Positions 45,753 through 55,689 of a stretch of 64,000 nt of DNA are shown here, piece after piece. The stretch is from Niallia endozanthoxylica (GTDB lineage: Bacteria; Bacillota; Bacilli; Bacillales; Cytobacillaceae): the NCBI RefSeq assembly GCF_008710145.1, contig NZ_VYKL01000019.1, positions 82,990 through 146,989 on the forward strand, in the 5' to 3' direction. A model generated the notes under the pieces. The model saw nothing but the letters and a program-made list of their open reading frames with translations. It was not told where the DNA came from and ran no database searches. Every line of letters begins with the position of its first letter. The stretch's first letter is position 1. Position numbers and translations under genes: made by a program.

Positions 45753-46820
45753 CTATTTGACAACTCCAATTTGAACGATGTTTACATCTGCGGTAATCTT
45801 AAATTGAGCACTTTTATAGTTTTCTTGCCATTTGTTAAAATCAAAATTACGCGTTCTAGTTTGGGCAAAGTGGCCAAAGCCAATGGGGTCGATTTCTTTT
45901 TTTTGAAAATCTTCGACCATCATGGTGCATTCCTTGACAATTTGTTTTTCTAATTGTTTTTCAATATCCTTTATTTCGTTCTCTTTAAGGATTCCGTCTT
46001 GATGCTCAGTAAGGTACCCTTTTATTTTTATATGGAATCCAAATTTATAAGGATTCCTTTTGATTATTTTAAGATTATGCGTAGATTTAATGCTTTTGAC
46101 TGAGGCGTCTCCGTGCACCTCTTTTACCATAACTGAACCTTCTGTATGTTTATCAACAAGGAGCTTAAAATAAAACAGTTTATTCTCATGGAGAACGTCG
46201 ACAAGTTTTTCATCTTTAAAAAGTGCGATTCCTGCTATATTAACTAAATCCTGCTGTGTTTTCTTTAGCAGAGGTAAATAAGCATCTTTCCCTTCCTCGT
46301 AAAAGTCGGCTAAAAAGAAATGGAGATTTGATTTAGGTAAATTATGTATTTTCATATTCTGTTCTAATAGTTGTCTAAGGTATTCATGATTCCCACGATC
46401 GCCGTAATTACCTTTGAAAATGTCATCTACTTTTCCATCTACTACGGCTAAATTCAGCCTTGCTCCTATGGTCGGATCACGAAGGAAAACATCAAGTACT
46501 TGGATGATCCCCTCACGTGCTAAGTCTTTGCCAAATAAAGCGATATCGAGGCTTCCACCAACAATCGGTTGGGAAGCTTTTTTCTGCATTTCAGATACCA
46601 AGTCTCTTGGGATTTTTCCATTGGCCGTAAACGTGAAATTTTCAATGGACTTGTCTGCCTTAAATACGGGGATCATTATACTTCCATGTAATTGGCCATT
46701 ACTCTTATCCATACCGAAGCCGGTAGCAATATTCACATCATCAATGACTCTTTTTTGGACGTTTCCAGCCAAGAACAAGCTGCATAAGCATAAGGTTATG
46801 ATGAAGCGAAACTTCTTCAT
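45753..46820 (-). CDS. Ger(x)C family spore germination protein without lipobox cysteine
   Basis: 355 residues, third gene of the germinant receptor. It has a signal-peptide-like N-terminus (KKFRFIITLCLCSLFLAG), then NVQKRVIDDVNIATGFGMD, where family members have a lipobox LxGC followed by W-D/N-x-R/K. Here the expected modified Cys after Gly is Asn. The rest, with GGSLDIALFGKDLAREGI and VLDVFLRDP, is regular. ATG overlaps the gerB-type stop by 4 bp. It is either secreted unlipidated or non-functional. Confidence 0.85.
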   Translation of the reverse strand: MKKFRFIITLCLCSLFLAGNVQKRVIDDVNIATGFGMDKSNGQLHGSIMIPVFKADKSIENFTFTANGKIPRDLVSEMQKKASQPIVGGSLDIALFGKDLAREGIIQVLDVFLRDPTIGARLNLAVVDGKVDDIFKGNYGDRGNHEYLRQLLEQNMKIHNLPKSNLHFFLADFYEEGKDAYLPLLKKTQQDLVNIAGIALFKDEKLVDVLHENKLFYFKLLVDKHTEGSVMVKEVHGDASVKSIKSTHNLKIIKRNPYKFGFHIKIKGYLTEHQDGILKENEIKDIEKQLEKQIVKECTMMVEDFQKKEIDPIGFGHFAQTRTRNFDFNKWQENYKSAQFKITADVNIVQIGVVK

Positions 46821-47917
46821 TTTGTTTTCACCTTCTTTTTTATCAGCAGTCCTACATAGAGAATGGGAGTATACAAATAAGCTAAAGCAAAGCCAACTTT
46901 TGAATGAAAATCAAAAAGTAGATTCATCTTATCTCTTGATTGTAAAAATGACACAAAAATCAGACACACAAACGCGATGATAATGACTGTTTTTCGTTGA
47001 TTGAATTGATACACTCGTTTAGCTACTCGACTGGCAATCCATAAAGAAATCGCAACATTTGGCAGCATGATTAGCGCCCAATTCGCAATTCCTAGGTACT
47101 CAAATCTTTCAATAAAAGGCAACCTAACGATTTTCCACATCTCTAATGTTGGCCAAATGGATTTCTCAAGCAAACCAATAGGAAAATAGGCAAAACTGAT
47201 GATGGCCAAAGCGGTATAAATACAGGTATTGCCTAAAAGCCCGAGATGAACCCATTTTTTTGACTGTTTTGGGTTCTTTATGAAAGGATAAAAAAATAGT
47301 AAAATGCCATAACCAAGAAAGGTAAAGGTCATATTGTAACCGCTTTTTAATAATTCCATTGGAGTATGGTCTAAAACAGGGAGCAAATTTGAAAAATCTC
47401 CATACTTTAAGGGAATTAAAAAGGATAACAACAAATAGGAGGGAATGATAAGCCCTAAAAAGGAAATTCCCGCTACTGTTCTAAACCCGCCATAAACAAT
47501 ATAAATCCCTGCTAGTAAATAGATGGCAGCAAACACAAATGGGTTTAAATCAATAAACATCCATGTACGAATAATTTCAATCAGACCGCCCAGTGATCCA
47601 AGACAAGCTAGAATATAATAGAAAATAAACAGAGTATTGACACTATTGCCGATTACTTTTCCAAATAAATAGACATTAGCATATAAGACATCTCCATCTA
47701 CGGCTTCGCAAATTTTATACATGATCCAAACAAGAATATGGACAGTAAGTCCTGCGCCAACAACGGAAATCCAGGCATCATATCCAGCATCTTTCACAAT
47801 GATTTGTTGAAAACCTAGGACTCCCATTCCTGTTTGCATGGCAACGATGACATAAGCAGCCATATACGGTGAAATTTGCATTCTCTCTTGAACGGATCCC
47901 TGCAACATTTCTTTCAC
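46817..47917 (-). CDS. Spore germination permease subunit (GerB type)
   Basis: 366 residues with ten membrane helices of the APC-like GerAB/GerKB family, which binds the germinant. Begins MQISPYMAAYVIVAMQTGMGVLGFQQ-like and contains AGIYIVYGGFRTVAGISFLG. It is 12 bp downstream of the A subunit and overlaps the C subunit; expressed in the forespore, probably by SigG. Confidence 0.9.
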   Translation of the reverse strand: MKEMLQGSVQERMQISPYMAAYVIVAMQTGMGVLGFQQIIVKDAGYDAWISVVGAGLTVHILVWIMYKICEAVDGDVLYANVYLFGKVIGNSVNTLFIFYYILACLGSLGGLIEIIRTWMFIDLNPFVFAAIYLLAGIYIVYGGFRTVAGISFLGLIIPSYLLLSFLIPLKYGDFSNLLPVLDHTPMELLKSGYNMTFTFLGYGILLFFYPFIKNPKQSKKWVHLGLLGNTCIYTALAIISFAYFPIGLLEKSIWPTLEMWKIVRLPFIERFEYLGIANWALIMLPNVAISLWIASRVAKRVYQFNQRKTVIIIAFVCLIFVSFLQSRDKMNLLFDFHSKVGFALAYLYTPILYVGLLIKKKVKTK

Positions 47918-47929
47918 CCTTTTCCGAAA

Positions 47930-49489
47930 TTATTCATCAATATCTTTCTTTCTAGAGGCCTTTTCTCTGCTAAACCGGTTAGAATCGTCGGTTCTCAAGA
48001 ATTGTGGTCGATTGGCTTGACTTTTAAATGGTAGTCGAAATAGGGCATCCCTAAAGTCACGAATTCTTAATGGGAAAATCGGTTCCATAAATGGAAATCC
48101 CAAAGAGGTAAGGCGTAGTAAATGGATAAGTAAAAAACATAAGGCTATCGTTATCCCGAGTAATCCCCATTTATCGGCCATTATAAGAAATGGAAATCGC
48201 AATAACCGGATGGTGTTACTCATCTGGTATACGGGTGTTGTAAAGGATGCCAATGCTGAGAGTGCGATAAAGATTAAAAGAACATTGCTTGTAAGTCCAG
48301 CTTCCACGGATGCTGTTCCTATGACAATACCGCCCACGATACCGATTGTTTGTCCGACTTTAGTAGGCAGCCTTGCCCCTGCTTCCCTTAGAAGCTCAAT
48401 GGTTATTTCTAAAAACAGTGCTTCAAGAATGGGCGGGAAAGGAACGACGCGTCTTGAAATGATTAAAGTACTTAATAAGTCCTTTGGAATCAATTCGTAG
48501 TGATAACTAGTTAAGGCTACATACATAGGTGTAATCATGATTGAAAAAATTACCGCAAATAAACGAATCATCCTGATAAAGGAAGCTAAAATCCAGTTAA
48601 GGAAATAATCCTCGAATGAGTTGAAAAACTCCGTCAATGAGGTTGGTCCGATTAATGCATGGGGCGAACCATCGACTAAAATCACAATTTTTCCTTCAGC
48701 CAGGCTGGCTGCCACACGGTCAGGTCTTTCCGTATCTAGCAGCTGCGGAAAAGGAGAATTTCCATTGTCTGAGATAATCTGTGTAAAATATGAACTATCA
48801 GCGATTTCATCCTTTTCGATGTCGTCTATTCGTTGTTTGACGGTGTTAATAATTTCTTTGTTTGTAATCCCCTCAATATATAGAACCATTACATTCGTTT
48901 GTGATAATTTACCGACCATGAATTCTTCAGCTATTAGTTCCTTAACCGGTAAACGCCTTCTAATCATATTCATGTTTTGCTCTATGGATTCGACAAATGC
49001 CACTTTTGGACCGACAACGCTAAATTCAATTTCAGGGGACGTAACCGATCGGGCAACTTGTTTCTGTGAGGCGATGAAGGCAAACTCACTTGTATCTCCA
49101 TCAATGGTCAGCATAATATATCCTTCAAGCAACTTTTTTGAGATATCATCTGTGTTGCTTGATATCACTACATTGTCAACTGGCAGAATTTTTTTAACAT
49201 CATCTATTTTGTGAAATTCATCCTCAAGTAAAGAGGGAAGGATATTATTGTCCAGAATCTTTTCATCAACAAGTGTAGAGATAAAGGTAAAAATGAACTT
49301 TTTTCCAGACTTCTGATTGAAATAAAAAGTTTTTTTATAGTCTTTTGATTTGGCGAGTTCCTTTTCCCAGTCTTCGACGTGATTATTTTTTTGATTATCT
49401 TTTTCTTGTTCTTTACTTTTATCACTTAAGTGATTTTTTGAGTGGTTTTTCTTAAGTTTGCCTTTTTCAAATTTGAAAAAATTAGCCAT
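47930..49489 (-). CDS. Spore germination protein, A subunit (GerA family)
   Basis: 519 residues. A charged N-terminal extension (about 1-50, Lys/Glu/Asn-rich), an N-terminal soluble domain (about 60-290) with the PERPDR-like DTERPDRVAASLAEGKI motif, four or five membrane helices (about 300-470) and a basic tail. ATG 49489 is preferred to ATG 49501. First gene of the receptor operon. The germinant specificity cannot be read from sequence. Confidence 0.9.
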   Translation of the reverse strand: MANFFKFEKGKLKKNHSKNHLSDKSKEQEKDNQKNNHVEDWEKELAKSKDYKKTFYFNQKSGKKFIFTFISTLVDEKILDNNILPSLLEDEFHKIDDVKKILPVDNVVISSNTDDISKKLLEGYIMLTIDGDTSEFAFIASQKQVARSVTSPEIEFSVVGPKVAFVESIEQNMNMIRRRLPVKELIAEEFMVGKLSQTNVMVLYIEGITNKEIINTVKQRIDDIEKDEIADSSYFTQIISDNGNSPFPQLLDTERPDRVAASLAEGKIVILVDGSPHALIGPTSLTEFFNSFEDYFLNWILASFIRMIRLFAVIFSIMITPMYVALTSYHYELIPKDLLSTLIISRRVVPFPPILEALFLEITIELLREAGARLPTKVGQTIGIVGGIVIGTASVEAGLTSNVLLIFIALSALASFTTPVYQMSNTIRLLRFPFLIMADKWGLLGITIALCFLLIHLLRLTSLGFPFMEPIFPLRIRDFRDALFRLPFKSQANRPQFLRTDDSNRFSREKASRKKDIDE

Positions 49490-49750
49490 TGGTCTCACCA
49501 TTTTGAATGTTTTTGTTTATTTTCTCCAAAATTGTTACGACTATCCTATATAAATAGAGATTATAAAGTAGTCTAATTAAACGTTGGTTTAGTTAAAGAA
49601 GAACCTATGTAAAATGGCCCCCTTCTTCAACGGCGGATACATTTTAGGTGGGGAAGATTGTAGAACTAGCTTTGACAAATCTGAATACTTCATAACAAAT
49701 ATCATAAAATAAGGCGGAACTAGAGTTAAACAAAACTTGGAGGGGTTCTT

Positions 49751-50773
49751 TTGGGGATTTTTAAAAAAACAAAGAAAAAAACCTTAACGGCTGCAGAGGT
49801 ATCCGCACTTTGGCTTCAGTATATGGGCGATAGTATGGCAATCTGTATATATAAATATTTTCTAAAAATTGTAGAAAATGAGGAGATAAAGTCTATCTTA
49901 CAATTTTCCTTACAATTAGCAGAAAATCATATGATAAAAATCACCGCATTTTTGAAAGATGCTCATTACCAAATCCCAATTGGATTTACAAAGAATGATG
50001 TGAACCTTAAAGCCCCACGTCTGTTTTCGGACCAATTTTTACTTTTTTATTCTTATATTATGACTATCCATGGGTTAACCTCTTATAGCTTAGCTATTAC
50101 AAATGCTGAAAGAGAAGACATTCAACATTTTTATTTTGAATGTGTAGCAAATTCAAAGGACTTGTACAAAAACATCATATCTTTGGCTAAAACTAAATCG
50201 TATTTCTCGAGTGTGCCCACTGTTTCTTCACCTAATGAGGTAGAATTTATGGATTCAACCGGAATTATATCCAATTTAATAGGGGACAAAAGGCCGCTCA
50301 ATATTTCCGAAATCAGTAACCTCTTCTTTAATTCCAGGAAAACCGGATTTATCCGATCGTTAAGTATAGCTTTTAGCCAGGTGGCAGAGCTGGAAGAGGT
50401 TCGTGACTTTATGGTAAAAAACGTTAAATTGGCGGGGAAAGACGCTGAAAGCTTTGACGCAATCCTACAACAGGATAATTTACCAATCCCTGAGAGGTGG
50501 GATGCAGAAATTACGGATTCCAAGGTAAGTCCATTTTCAGACAAATTGATGATGTTTCACGCAGCGTTTTTAGTTAATGCGGCTCTTTCTTATTACGGAG
50601 CAGCGATAGGATCTAGTCTAAGATCAGATATCATTCTCAACTACAAGAAGGTCTCTAATCATGCGATGGAAGCGGGTGTTTTCTGTTACAAAATTTTGGT
50701 GAAACACGGATGGTTAGAAAAACAACCTGAAGCAATTGATAGAAAATCACTGGCGAAAGGTACAAAGGAATAA
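49751..50773 (+). CDS. DUF3231 family protein
   Basis: 340 residues of two similar halves (about 10-165 and 190-330). Each begins LTAAEVSALW / LNISEISNLF and contains a helical ferritin-like pattern with PIPxG/PIPER. This duplicated layout is DUF3231, common in Bacillus. TTG start with a TTGGAGGGG box. Function unknown; position divergent from the ger operon hints at a sporulation role but does not prove it. Confidence 0.82.
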   Translation: MGIFKKTKKKTLTAAEVSALWLQYMGDSMAICIYKYFLKIVENEEIKSILQFSLQLAENHMIKITAFLKDAHYQIPIGFTKNDVNLKAPRLFSDQFLLFYSYIMTIHGLTSYSLAITNAEREDIQHFYFECVANSKDLYKNIISLAKTKSYFSSVPTVSSPNEVEFMDSTGIISNLIGDKRPLNISEISNLFFNSRKTGFIRSLSIAFSQVAELEEVRDFMVKNVKLAGKDAESFDAILQQDNLPIPERWDAEITDSKVSPFSDKLMMFHAAFLVNAALSYYGAAIGSSLRSDIILNYKKVSNHAMEAGVFCYKILVKHGWLEKQPEAIDRKSLAKGTKE

Positions 50774-50903
50774 AACGGTAAAGTGTACATAAGTAACCCA
50801 TTTTGATAAATGAAACGCATAACTGCATCCTTAGAAAGGGATAGCCCTAATACAATTAATAACTCCAGAAGGATAGGATATTTAATATGCTTTAACACGT
50901 AAA

Positions 50904-50937
50904 AAAAACCGATTTCCAATCAGGAAATTCGGTTTTT
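50904..50937. terminator. Terminator
   Basis: AAAAACCGATTTCC / GGAAATTCGGTTTTT with one mismatch, between convergent genes. Confidence 0.75.
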
Positions 50938-51000
50938 AAAAATTTAGTTGTATTGAATGGTGTCTCTAAAATAGCCATTAAAATCTATCATGTAAACAAC

Positions 51001-52041
51001 TTACATTGTGCTAATGTCAATCACGAATCGATACTTCACATCGGAAGCTAAAACACGTTCGTAGGCTTCGTCAATTTGGTCAGCTGAAATGACTTCAATC
51101 TTAGGAACGATGTTATGTTTTGCACAGAAATCTAACATCTCCTGAGTTTCACGGATGCCTCCAATCATTGAACCGGCAAAGGAACGTCGATGACCGATGA
51201 GAGAGAACACATTTATTGATAATGGCTCTGCAGGCGCACCAACATTTACTAGAGTTCCATCAAGTGTTAACAATGAGAGGTAAGCACTAATATCGATTTT
51301 TGCACTTACTGTATTAATAATTAAGTCAAAGCTTCCGGCAAGCTTTTCGAATGTTTCTGGGTCACTTGTGGCATAATAGTAGTCTGCGCCTAATTGCAAG
51401 CCATCGTCCTTTTTCTTCAATGATTGTGACAGAACAGTGACCTTTGCACCCATGCTATGTGCAATTTGGACAGCCATATGTCCAAGACCGCCCATACCAA
51501 TAATAGCTACTTTCTTATCTGGGCCGGCTCCCCAATGATTGAGTGGAGAATAGGTTGTAATACCTGCACAAAGTAACGGTGCTGCAGCATCAAGTTCGAT
51601 GCTATTAGGAATTCTGAGAACGAAATCTTCCTGTACAACAATGTGGGTAGAATAGCCGCCTTGGGTAGGCTCACCGTATTTGTCAACACCAGCGTATGTA
51701 GGGATATTTCCTTTGAGACAATATTGTTCTTCTCCTTTACGGCAGTTCTCACACTCTCCGCAGGAGTCAACCATACATCCGACACCTACTCGGTCACCGA
51801 TTTTGTACTTTGTTACCTCTGCTCCTACTTCCGTGACCATGCCCGCAATTTCGTGTCCAGGTACGAGTGGATAATTCACAGGACCCCATTCGCCGTGAGC
51901 AGTATGGATATCAGAATGGCAGATGCCAGCATATTTAATTTCAATTAGAACATCATGAGAATCAAGATCGCGTCGTTTAATTTCAGCCGCTCGAAACGGT
52001 TTATCTGGACCGTCGACAGCTCTTGCTTTAGCAGTTATCAT
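51001..52041 (-). CDS. adhA: Zinc-dependent alcohol dehydrogenase (AdhA-like)
   Basis: 346 residues of the medium-chain, cinnamyl-alcohol-dehydrogenase-like group. Catalytic zinc ligands in CHSDIH and GHE, structural zinc CGECENC..C, and a NAD(P) motif [12 protein letters not shown]. subtilis AdhA is an aldehyde-reducing enzyme induced by aldehydes through the MerR protein AdhR. Here a MerR-type promoter lies in front and the regulator is divergent, which repeats that arrangement. Confidence 0.85.
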   Translation of the reverse strand: MITAKARAVDGPDKPFRAAEIKRRDLDSHDVLIEIKYAGICHSDIHTAHGEWGPVNYPLVPGHEIAGMVTEVGAEVTKYKIGDRVGVGCMVDSCGECENCRKGEEQYCLKGNIPTYAGVDKYGEPTQGGYSTHIVVQEDFVLRIPNSIELDAAAPLLCAGITTYSPLNHWGAGPDKKVAIIGMGGLGHMAVQIAHSMGAKVTVLSQSLKKKDDGLQLGADYYYATSDPETFEKLAGSFDLIINTVSAKIDISAYLSLLTLDGTLVNVGAPAEPLSINVFSLIGHRRSFAGSMIGGIRETQEMLDFCAKHNIVPKIEVISADQIDEAYERVLASDVKYRFVIDISTM

Positions 52042-52147
52042 TTGTTTAAACCTCCAATAATTTGATTTTTCAAGAGAATTGACTTATAAGAGGTATAAAT
52101 GTTGAAATTCCCTTGCATTCATTGCTCCATTTTTCTCTTGTGAAACT

Positions 52148-52178
52148 AGAATAATCCCTCTAGTTAACTCTAGGTCAA
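52148..52178 (-). promoter_or_regulatory. MerR-type promoter of the alcohol dehydrogenase
   Basis: On the minus strand: -35 TTGACC (52173-52178), a 19-bp spacer holding TAGAGTTAACTAGAGG, and -10 TATTCT (52148-52153). The over-long 19-bp spacer with an inner dyad is the hallmark of promoters activated by DNA distortion by MerR proteins. Confidence 0.88.
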
Positions 52179-52223
52179 GTGATAAGTTAATATAAAAATA
52201 CAATACAAACCCATAAAATGATT

Positions 52224-52279
52224 TTGACATTTAGCATATCAGCATGATAGTATGCAACCAAAATATAGAGTTAACTCTA
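52224..52279 (+). promoter_or_regulatory. Promoter and palindromic operator of the MerR gene
   Basis: TTGACA (52224-52229) and TAGTAT (52248-52253) with an 18-bp spacer, followed by a perfect 14-bp palindrome TAGAGTTAACTCTA (52266-52279) between promoter and ribosome-binding site. The operator core equals that in the adh promoter, but here it lies downstream of the -10, which suggests negative autoregulation. Confidence 0.7.
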
Positions 52280-52306
52280 AGTCTATATCACAAGGAGAGG
52301 AGAATC

Positions 52307-52717
52307 ATGAACATGACCTATTCGATCAGCGAAGTGGCAAAAAAATTAAATGTCACAGTATATACCATACGTTACTACGACAAAGAGGGCCTATTACCTT
52401 TTGTAGAACGTACTCCTAGTGGAATACGATTATTTAAAGAATCTGATATTGAAGCATTAAAAGTCATTCAATGTCTAAAATCTACCGGAATGCCTATTAA
52501 GGAAATTAAAAATTTCATTGCATGGTGTTCTGAGGGTGATTCAACCTTGCAGCAAAGATATGACATGTTCTTAGAGCGAAAAGTTGCTGTAGAATCACAG
52601 TTGGAAGAACTAAAGAAGACCATGGAGCTCATCAATCATAAATGCAACTATTACATGACTGCATTGGATGCAGGAACAGAAGAAATTCATAAAAACGTTA
52701 AAATAGTAAATTTCTAA
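52307..52717 (+). CDS. MerR-family regulator, AdhR-like
   Basis: 136 residues from ATG 52307 (AAGGAGAGGAG box). N-terminal winged helix-turn-helix (SISEVAKKLNVTVYTIRYYDKEGLL) and a dimerisation coiled coil. C56 (VIQCLKSTGMP) lies where AdhR has its aldehyde-sensing Cys52; two more cysteines follow. Divergent from adhA with shared operators. Probable sensor of a reactive carbonyl or aldehyde. Confidence 0.85.
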   Translation: MNMTYSISEVAKKLNVTVYTIRYYDKEGLLPFVERTPSGIRLFKESDIEALKVIQCLKSTGMPIKEIKNFIAWCSEGDSTLQQRYDMFLERKVAVESQLEELKKTMELINHKCNYYMTALDAGTEEIHKNVKIVNF

Positions 52718-52770
52718 TGAATATAAGCCACCTGTCCTTCGTTATAGACCTGAAGGACAGGTGGCTTATT
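52708..52770. repeat. Hairpin repeat copy 1 and terminator of the MerR gene
   Basis: 18-bp perfect stem (52723-52740 with 52752-52769, arms ending CACCTGTCCTTC / GAAGGACAGGTG), 11-nt loop. A diverged second copy lies at 62185-62247. It acts as a terminator for the MerR gene and the convergent LysR gene. Confidence 0.85.
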
Positions 52771-52805
52771 AAAATGTCCTTTACAAAGGGTACACTTTAT
52801 TCCTC

Positions 52806-53723
52806 TCATTGTGCCTTTTTTTCACGTAATAATATGGATTCGTATTTTTGACCTTCCCTTAGTTTTAATAAATGTTGGATAAAAGCTTTAATGACGGCTG
52901 ACATTTGAGATTCTTTACGGTAGATGACTCCGACATCCCGTTTCGGGATCGGATCAGCAATTTTTATCATATGAAAGTTTTTTTTACTTGTTACATTTAA
53001 ATAAGTAGTCGGTAAGATGGTGACGCCGTTATATATCAGGGTCATTTCTAATAGCGATTCCATATCAGAGAGCTCGACCAAAGGTTTTATGAAAATCGCC
53101 CTTTCTTTACAATATCGCTCAATATCTTGTCTGATTAAATATTCTTTTTGTAAAAGGAAGAGGCGGCTTGTTTGCAGGTCTTTCAATTCGATTGTTTTCT
53201 TATCAGCAAATGGATGTTTTTTTGAAACAACCACGGACAATTCTGTATTAAACAAACGAACAGATTCAACTTGGCTATGTTCTACAGGTAAAAACACCAA
53301 ACCAAGATCAAATTCTCTTTCTAAAAGCTTTTTAATCGTTTTTTTCGTAGTTGCATCATGAACAGATAATTCGATTTTGGGATATTGCTCATGAAATGAA
53401 ATAATTGATGGGTAAAGAAAATGATTTCCTGAACAGCCGATTGTTAATTTTCCTTGTTGTAATCCCTTCATCTGACTAATTCCCATTTTAGCCTGATCCA
53501 ATTCGGAAAAAATCCTCTTTGCATGCTCTAAAAGAAGTCTTCCTTCATCTGTAATTTGAATTTTTTTTCCCGTGCGAAGAAATAATTGAGCACCGATACG
53601 TCCCTCTAATAATTGAATTTGTTGACTCAAGGTTGGCTGGCTGATTCCTAGTTTTTCAGAAGCTTTTGTAAAATGTAATTCATTGCATACTGCTATAAAG
53701 TATTCTAATAGGCGTAATTCCAA
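52806..53723 (-). CDS. LysR-type transcriptional regulator
   Basis: 305 residues, N-terminal helix-turn-helix with LHFTKASEKLGISQPTLSQQI, C-terminal effector domain of the CynR/CitR kind. Start TTG 53723 has GGAGGTAG 7 nt upstream. Divergent from the decarboxylase/TRAP operon; probably its activator, with a substrate or intermediate as effector. Confidence 0.88.
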   Translation of the reverse strand: MELRLLEYFIAVCNELHFTKASEKLGISQPTLSQQIQLLEGRIGAQLFLRTGKKIQITDEGRLLLEHAKRIFSELDQAKMGISQMKGLQQGKLTIGCSGNHFLYPSIISFHEQYPKIELSVHDATTKKTIKKLLEREFDLGLVFLPVEHSQVESVRLFNTELSVVVSKKHPFADKKTIELKDLQTSRLFLLQKEYLIRQDIERYCKERAIFIKPLVELSDMESLLEMTLIYNGVTILPTTYLNVTSKKNFHMIKIADPIPKRDVGVIYRKESQMSAVIKAFIQHLLKLREGQKYESILLREKKAQ

Positions 53724-53812
53724 TAAACACTACCTCCATAATAGATACAGACTATTAATCTTATAGATATATTGATATTGTACTAATAACAATAACAATT
53801 TACAATAATCAT

Positions 53813-53855
53813 ATAATTAAGAATTATCAAAAAATAATAACGTATTTGTTATAAT
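53813..53855 (+). promoter_or_regulatory. Candidate LysR box and promoter of the catabolic operon
   Basis: ATAATT-AAG-AATTAT (53813-53827) is a symmetrical T-N11-A LysR-type box. It lies 22 bp before an extended -10 TG-T-TATAAT (53847-53855). There is no good -35, which fits an activator-dependent promoter. Confidence 0.6.
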
Positions 53856-53874
53856 CAGAAAGGCGGTTATTATA

Positions 53875-55638
53875 TTGGGAAAAAGTTATACAACTAGTAC
53901 TGCATTTTTAGAAGCGCTTCAAGAAGCGGGGGTTTCTTACATTTTTGCCAATTTGGGAAGTGATCACCCGGCGTTAGTAGAGAGTCTTGCTTTGGCTAAG
54001 AAAGAAAATCGTCACTTTCCAGAAGTCATTACTAGCCCGCATGAGATGGTTGCTCTAAGTGCAGCTAATGGGTATGCGCAAGTAACAGGAGAACCGCAAG
54101 CAGTTCTCGTACATGTTGAGTGTGGAACGCAAAATCTTGGCGGCGCGATACATAATGCTGCAAAAGGCAGAGTACCTGTACTTATTTTTGCAGGAGCATC
54201 CCCGTATACACAAGAGGGGGAACTGTTAGGAAGTAGGAATGAATTTATCCACTGGATTCAAGATGTCCACGATCAAAGAGGTATTATACGTGGCTACACG
54301 AAGTATGACAATGAAATTCGTACGGGGAAAAATGTGAAACAGCTCGTACACCGAGCGTTGCAAATTGCTCAAAGTGATCCAAAAGGACCTGTGTACTTAA
54401 TGGGACCAAGAGAAGTAATGGAGGAGGATACAGTACCTGTTAACATCAATCTGGAACATTGGCAGCCAACAGCACCAAATGCTCTGCCAACTCAAGGTGT
54501 CCAAGACATTGTATATGATTTAGTAAAAGCGAAACATCCACTTGTTGTTACTTCCTATTTAGGACGAAATAAGAAGGCTGTGGAAGAATTAGTTACATTA
54601 TGTAATACGTTGGCCATACCTGTGCTGGAATCTGTACCAAATTATATAAATTTTCCAAGTACTAACCCGATGCAATGCGGGTATCAGTGGAATAGTCCTG
54701 AACAAAATGAATTATTGGCCCAAGCTGATGTGCTCCTTGTATTAGATAGTGATATTCCTTGGATTGCTGTACACAATCGTCCTGCAAAAGATTGCATCAT
54801 TTATCATATTGATATTGACCCATTAAAAGAACAAATGCCGTTATGGTATATCCCGGCCAAACAACATTTTGCAGCGGATGCGAAAACAGCATTGCAACAA
54901 ATAAATGAGTTTTTGAGAAATGTAAAAGTGGATGAAATTAGCATTGAAGAAAGAAGAGATAGAATTACAAAAGTTCATAAGCACCAACGAGAACAATGGG
55001 AGCGTAATGAGCAATATCGGGAGGATATTATTACACCAGAATATTTAACTGCATGTATAAGAGAAATCATCGATGATGAAACGATTATTATCAATGAAGG
55101 GATCTCCAACTATGAAACAATTTACAGGCATATAAAAGCAAATCAACCTGGTATGATGATTGGAAGTGGAGCCGGATCGTTAGGGTGGAACGGAGGTGCT
55201 GCTATCGGGGCAAAACTAGCAGCAAAAGACAAGACTGTTATTAATCTAACGGGTGATGGTTCTTATCTTTTCAGTGTCCCATCTACTGTCCATTGGATGT
55301 CTCGTAAATATAATGCACCATTCTTAACTGTTATTTACAATAACCGCGGCTGGAAATCACCGAAACTATCAACTTTAGGTGTACACCCTGACGGTGTTGC
55401 GAATGAAATGAATACATTCTTTAATGATTTTGATCCTCCTGCAGATTTAGCAAAAATTGCAGAAAGTGCTGGGGGCGCTTATGCACAAACCGTTAAAGAT
55501 CCTAGTGAAATAAAAGGTGCTTTACGTAAAGCTCTTACTGCTGTAAAAGAAGGACGGTCTGCAGTATTGGACGTGTATTTACCAGCAATCAATAAAGAAA
55601 TAGAAATAGCGGAAAAGGTGCTCAATACGATTAAATAA
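53875..55638 (+). CDS. Thiamine-pyrophosphate enzyme, putative 2-oxoacid decarboxylase
   Basis: 587 residues with the POX/ALS three-domain layout. Cofactor glutamate E57 (PHEMVA), TPP/Mg motif G460-D461-G462 with NN about 26 residues on. Compared with benzoylformate decarboxylase, the catalytic Ser and His have counterparts S29 (LGSDHP) and H80 (VHVECGT), and H300 may match the second His. The family (loosely called acetolactate synthase or TPP-requiring protein) is uncharacterised. No regulatory subunit nearby, so acetolactate synthase is unlikely. TTG start, GAAAGGCGG box. First gene of the operon. Confidence 0.82.
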   Translation: MGKSYTTSTAFLEALQEAGVSYIFANLGSDHPALVESLALAKKENRHFPEVITSPHEMVALSAANGYAQVTGEPQAVLVHVECGTQNLGGAIHNAAKGRVPVLIFAGASPYTQEGELLGSRNEFIHWIQDVHDQRGIIRGYTKYDNEIRTGKNVKQLVHRALQIAQSDPKGPVYLMGPREVMEEDTVPVNINLEHWQPTAPNALPTQGVQDIVYDLVKAKHPLVVTSYLGRNKKAVEELVTLCNTLAIPVLESVPNYINFPSTNPMQCGYQWNSPEQNELLAQADVLLVLDSDIPWIAVHNRPAKDCIIYHIDIDPLKEQMPLWYIPAKQHFAADAKTALQQINEFLRNVKVDEISIEERRDRITKVHKHQREQWERNEQYREDIITPEYLTACIREIIDDETIIINEGISNYETIYRHIKANQPGMMIGSGAGSLGWNGGAAIGAKLAAKDKTVINLTGDGSYLFSVPSTVHWMSRKYNAPFLTVIYNNRGWKSPKLSTLGVHPDGVANEMNTFFNDFDPPADLAKIAESAGGAYAQTVKDPSEIKGALRKALTAVKEGRSAVLDVYLPAINKEIEIAEKVLNTIK

Positions 55639-55689
55639 GGATTTTTATCAGTCCATACATCCAATAAAAGTGAAAAAGGAGTGCTGTTC

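Noticed and set aside
50973..51000. Second dif-like sequence ending TCATGTAAACA
   Set aside because: About 19 of 28 matches but no proper XerC arm and one mismatch in the XerD arm; far from rtp and abutting the adhA stop. Likely chance in AT-rich DNA.
53875..55638. Annotation as acetolactate synthase
   Set aside because: No small regulatory subunit or ilv genes nearby; the operon has an aldehyde dehydrogenase next, and the active-site Ser/His pattern looks like benzoylformate decarboxylase.
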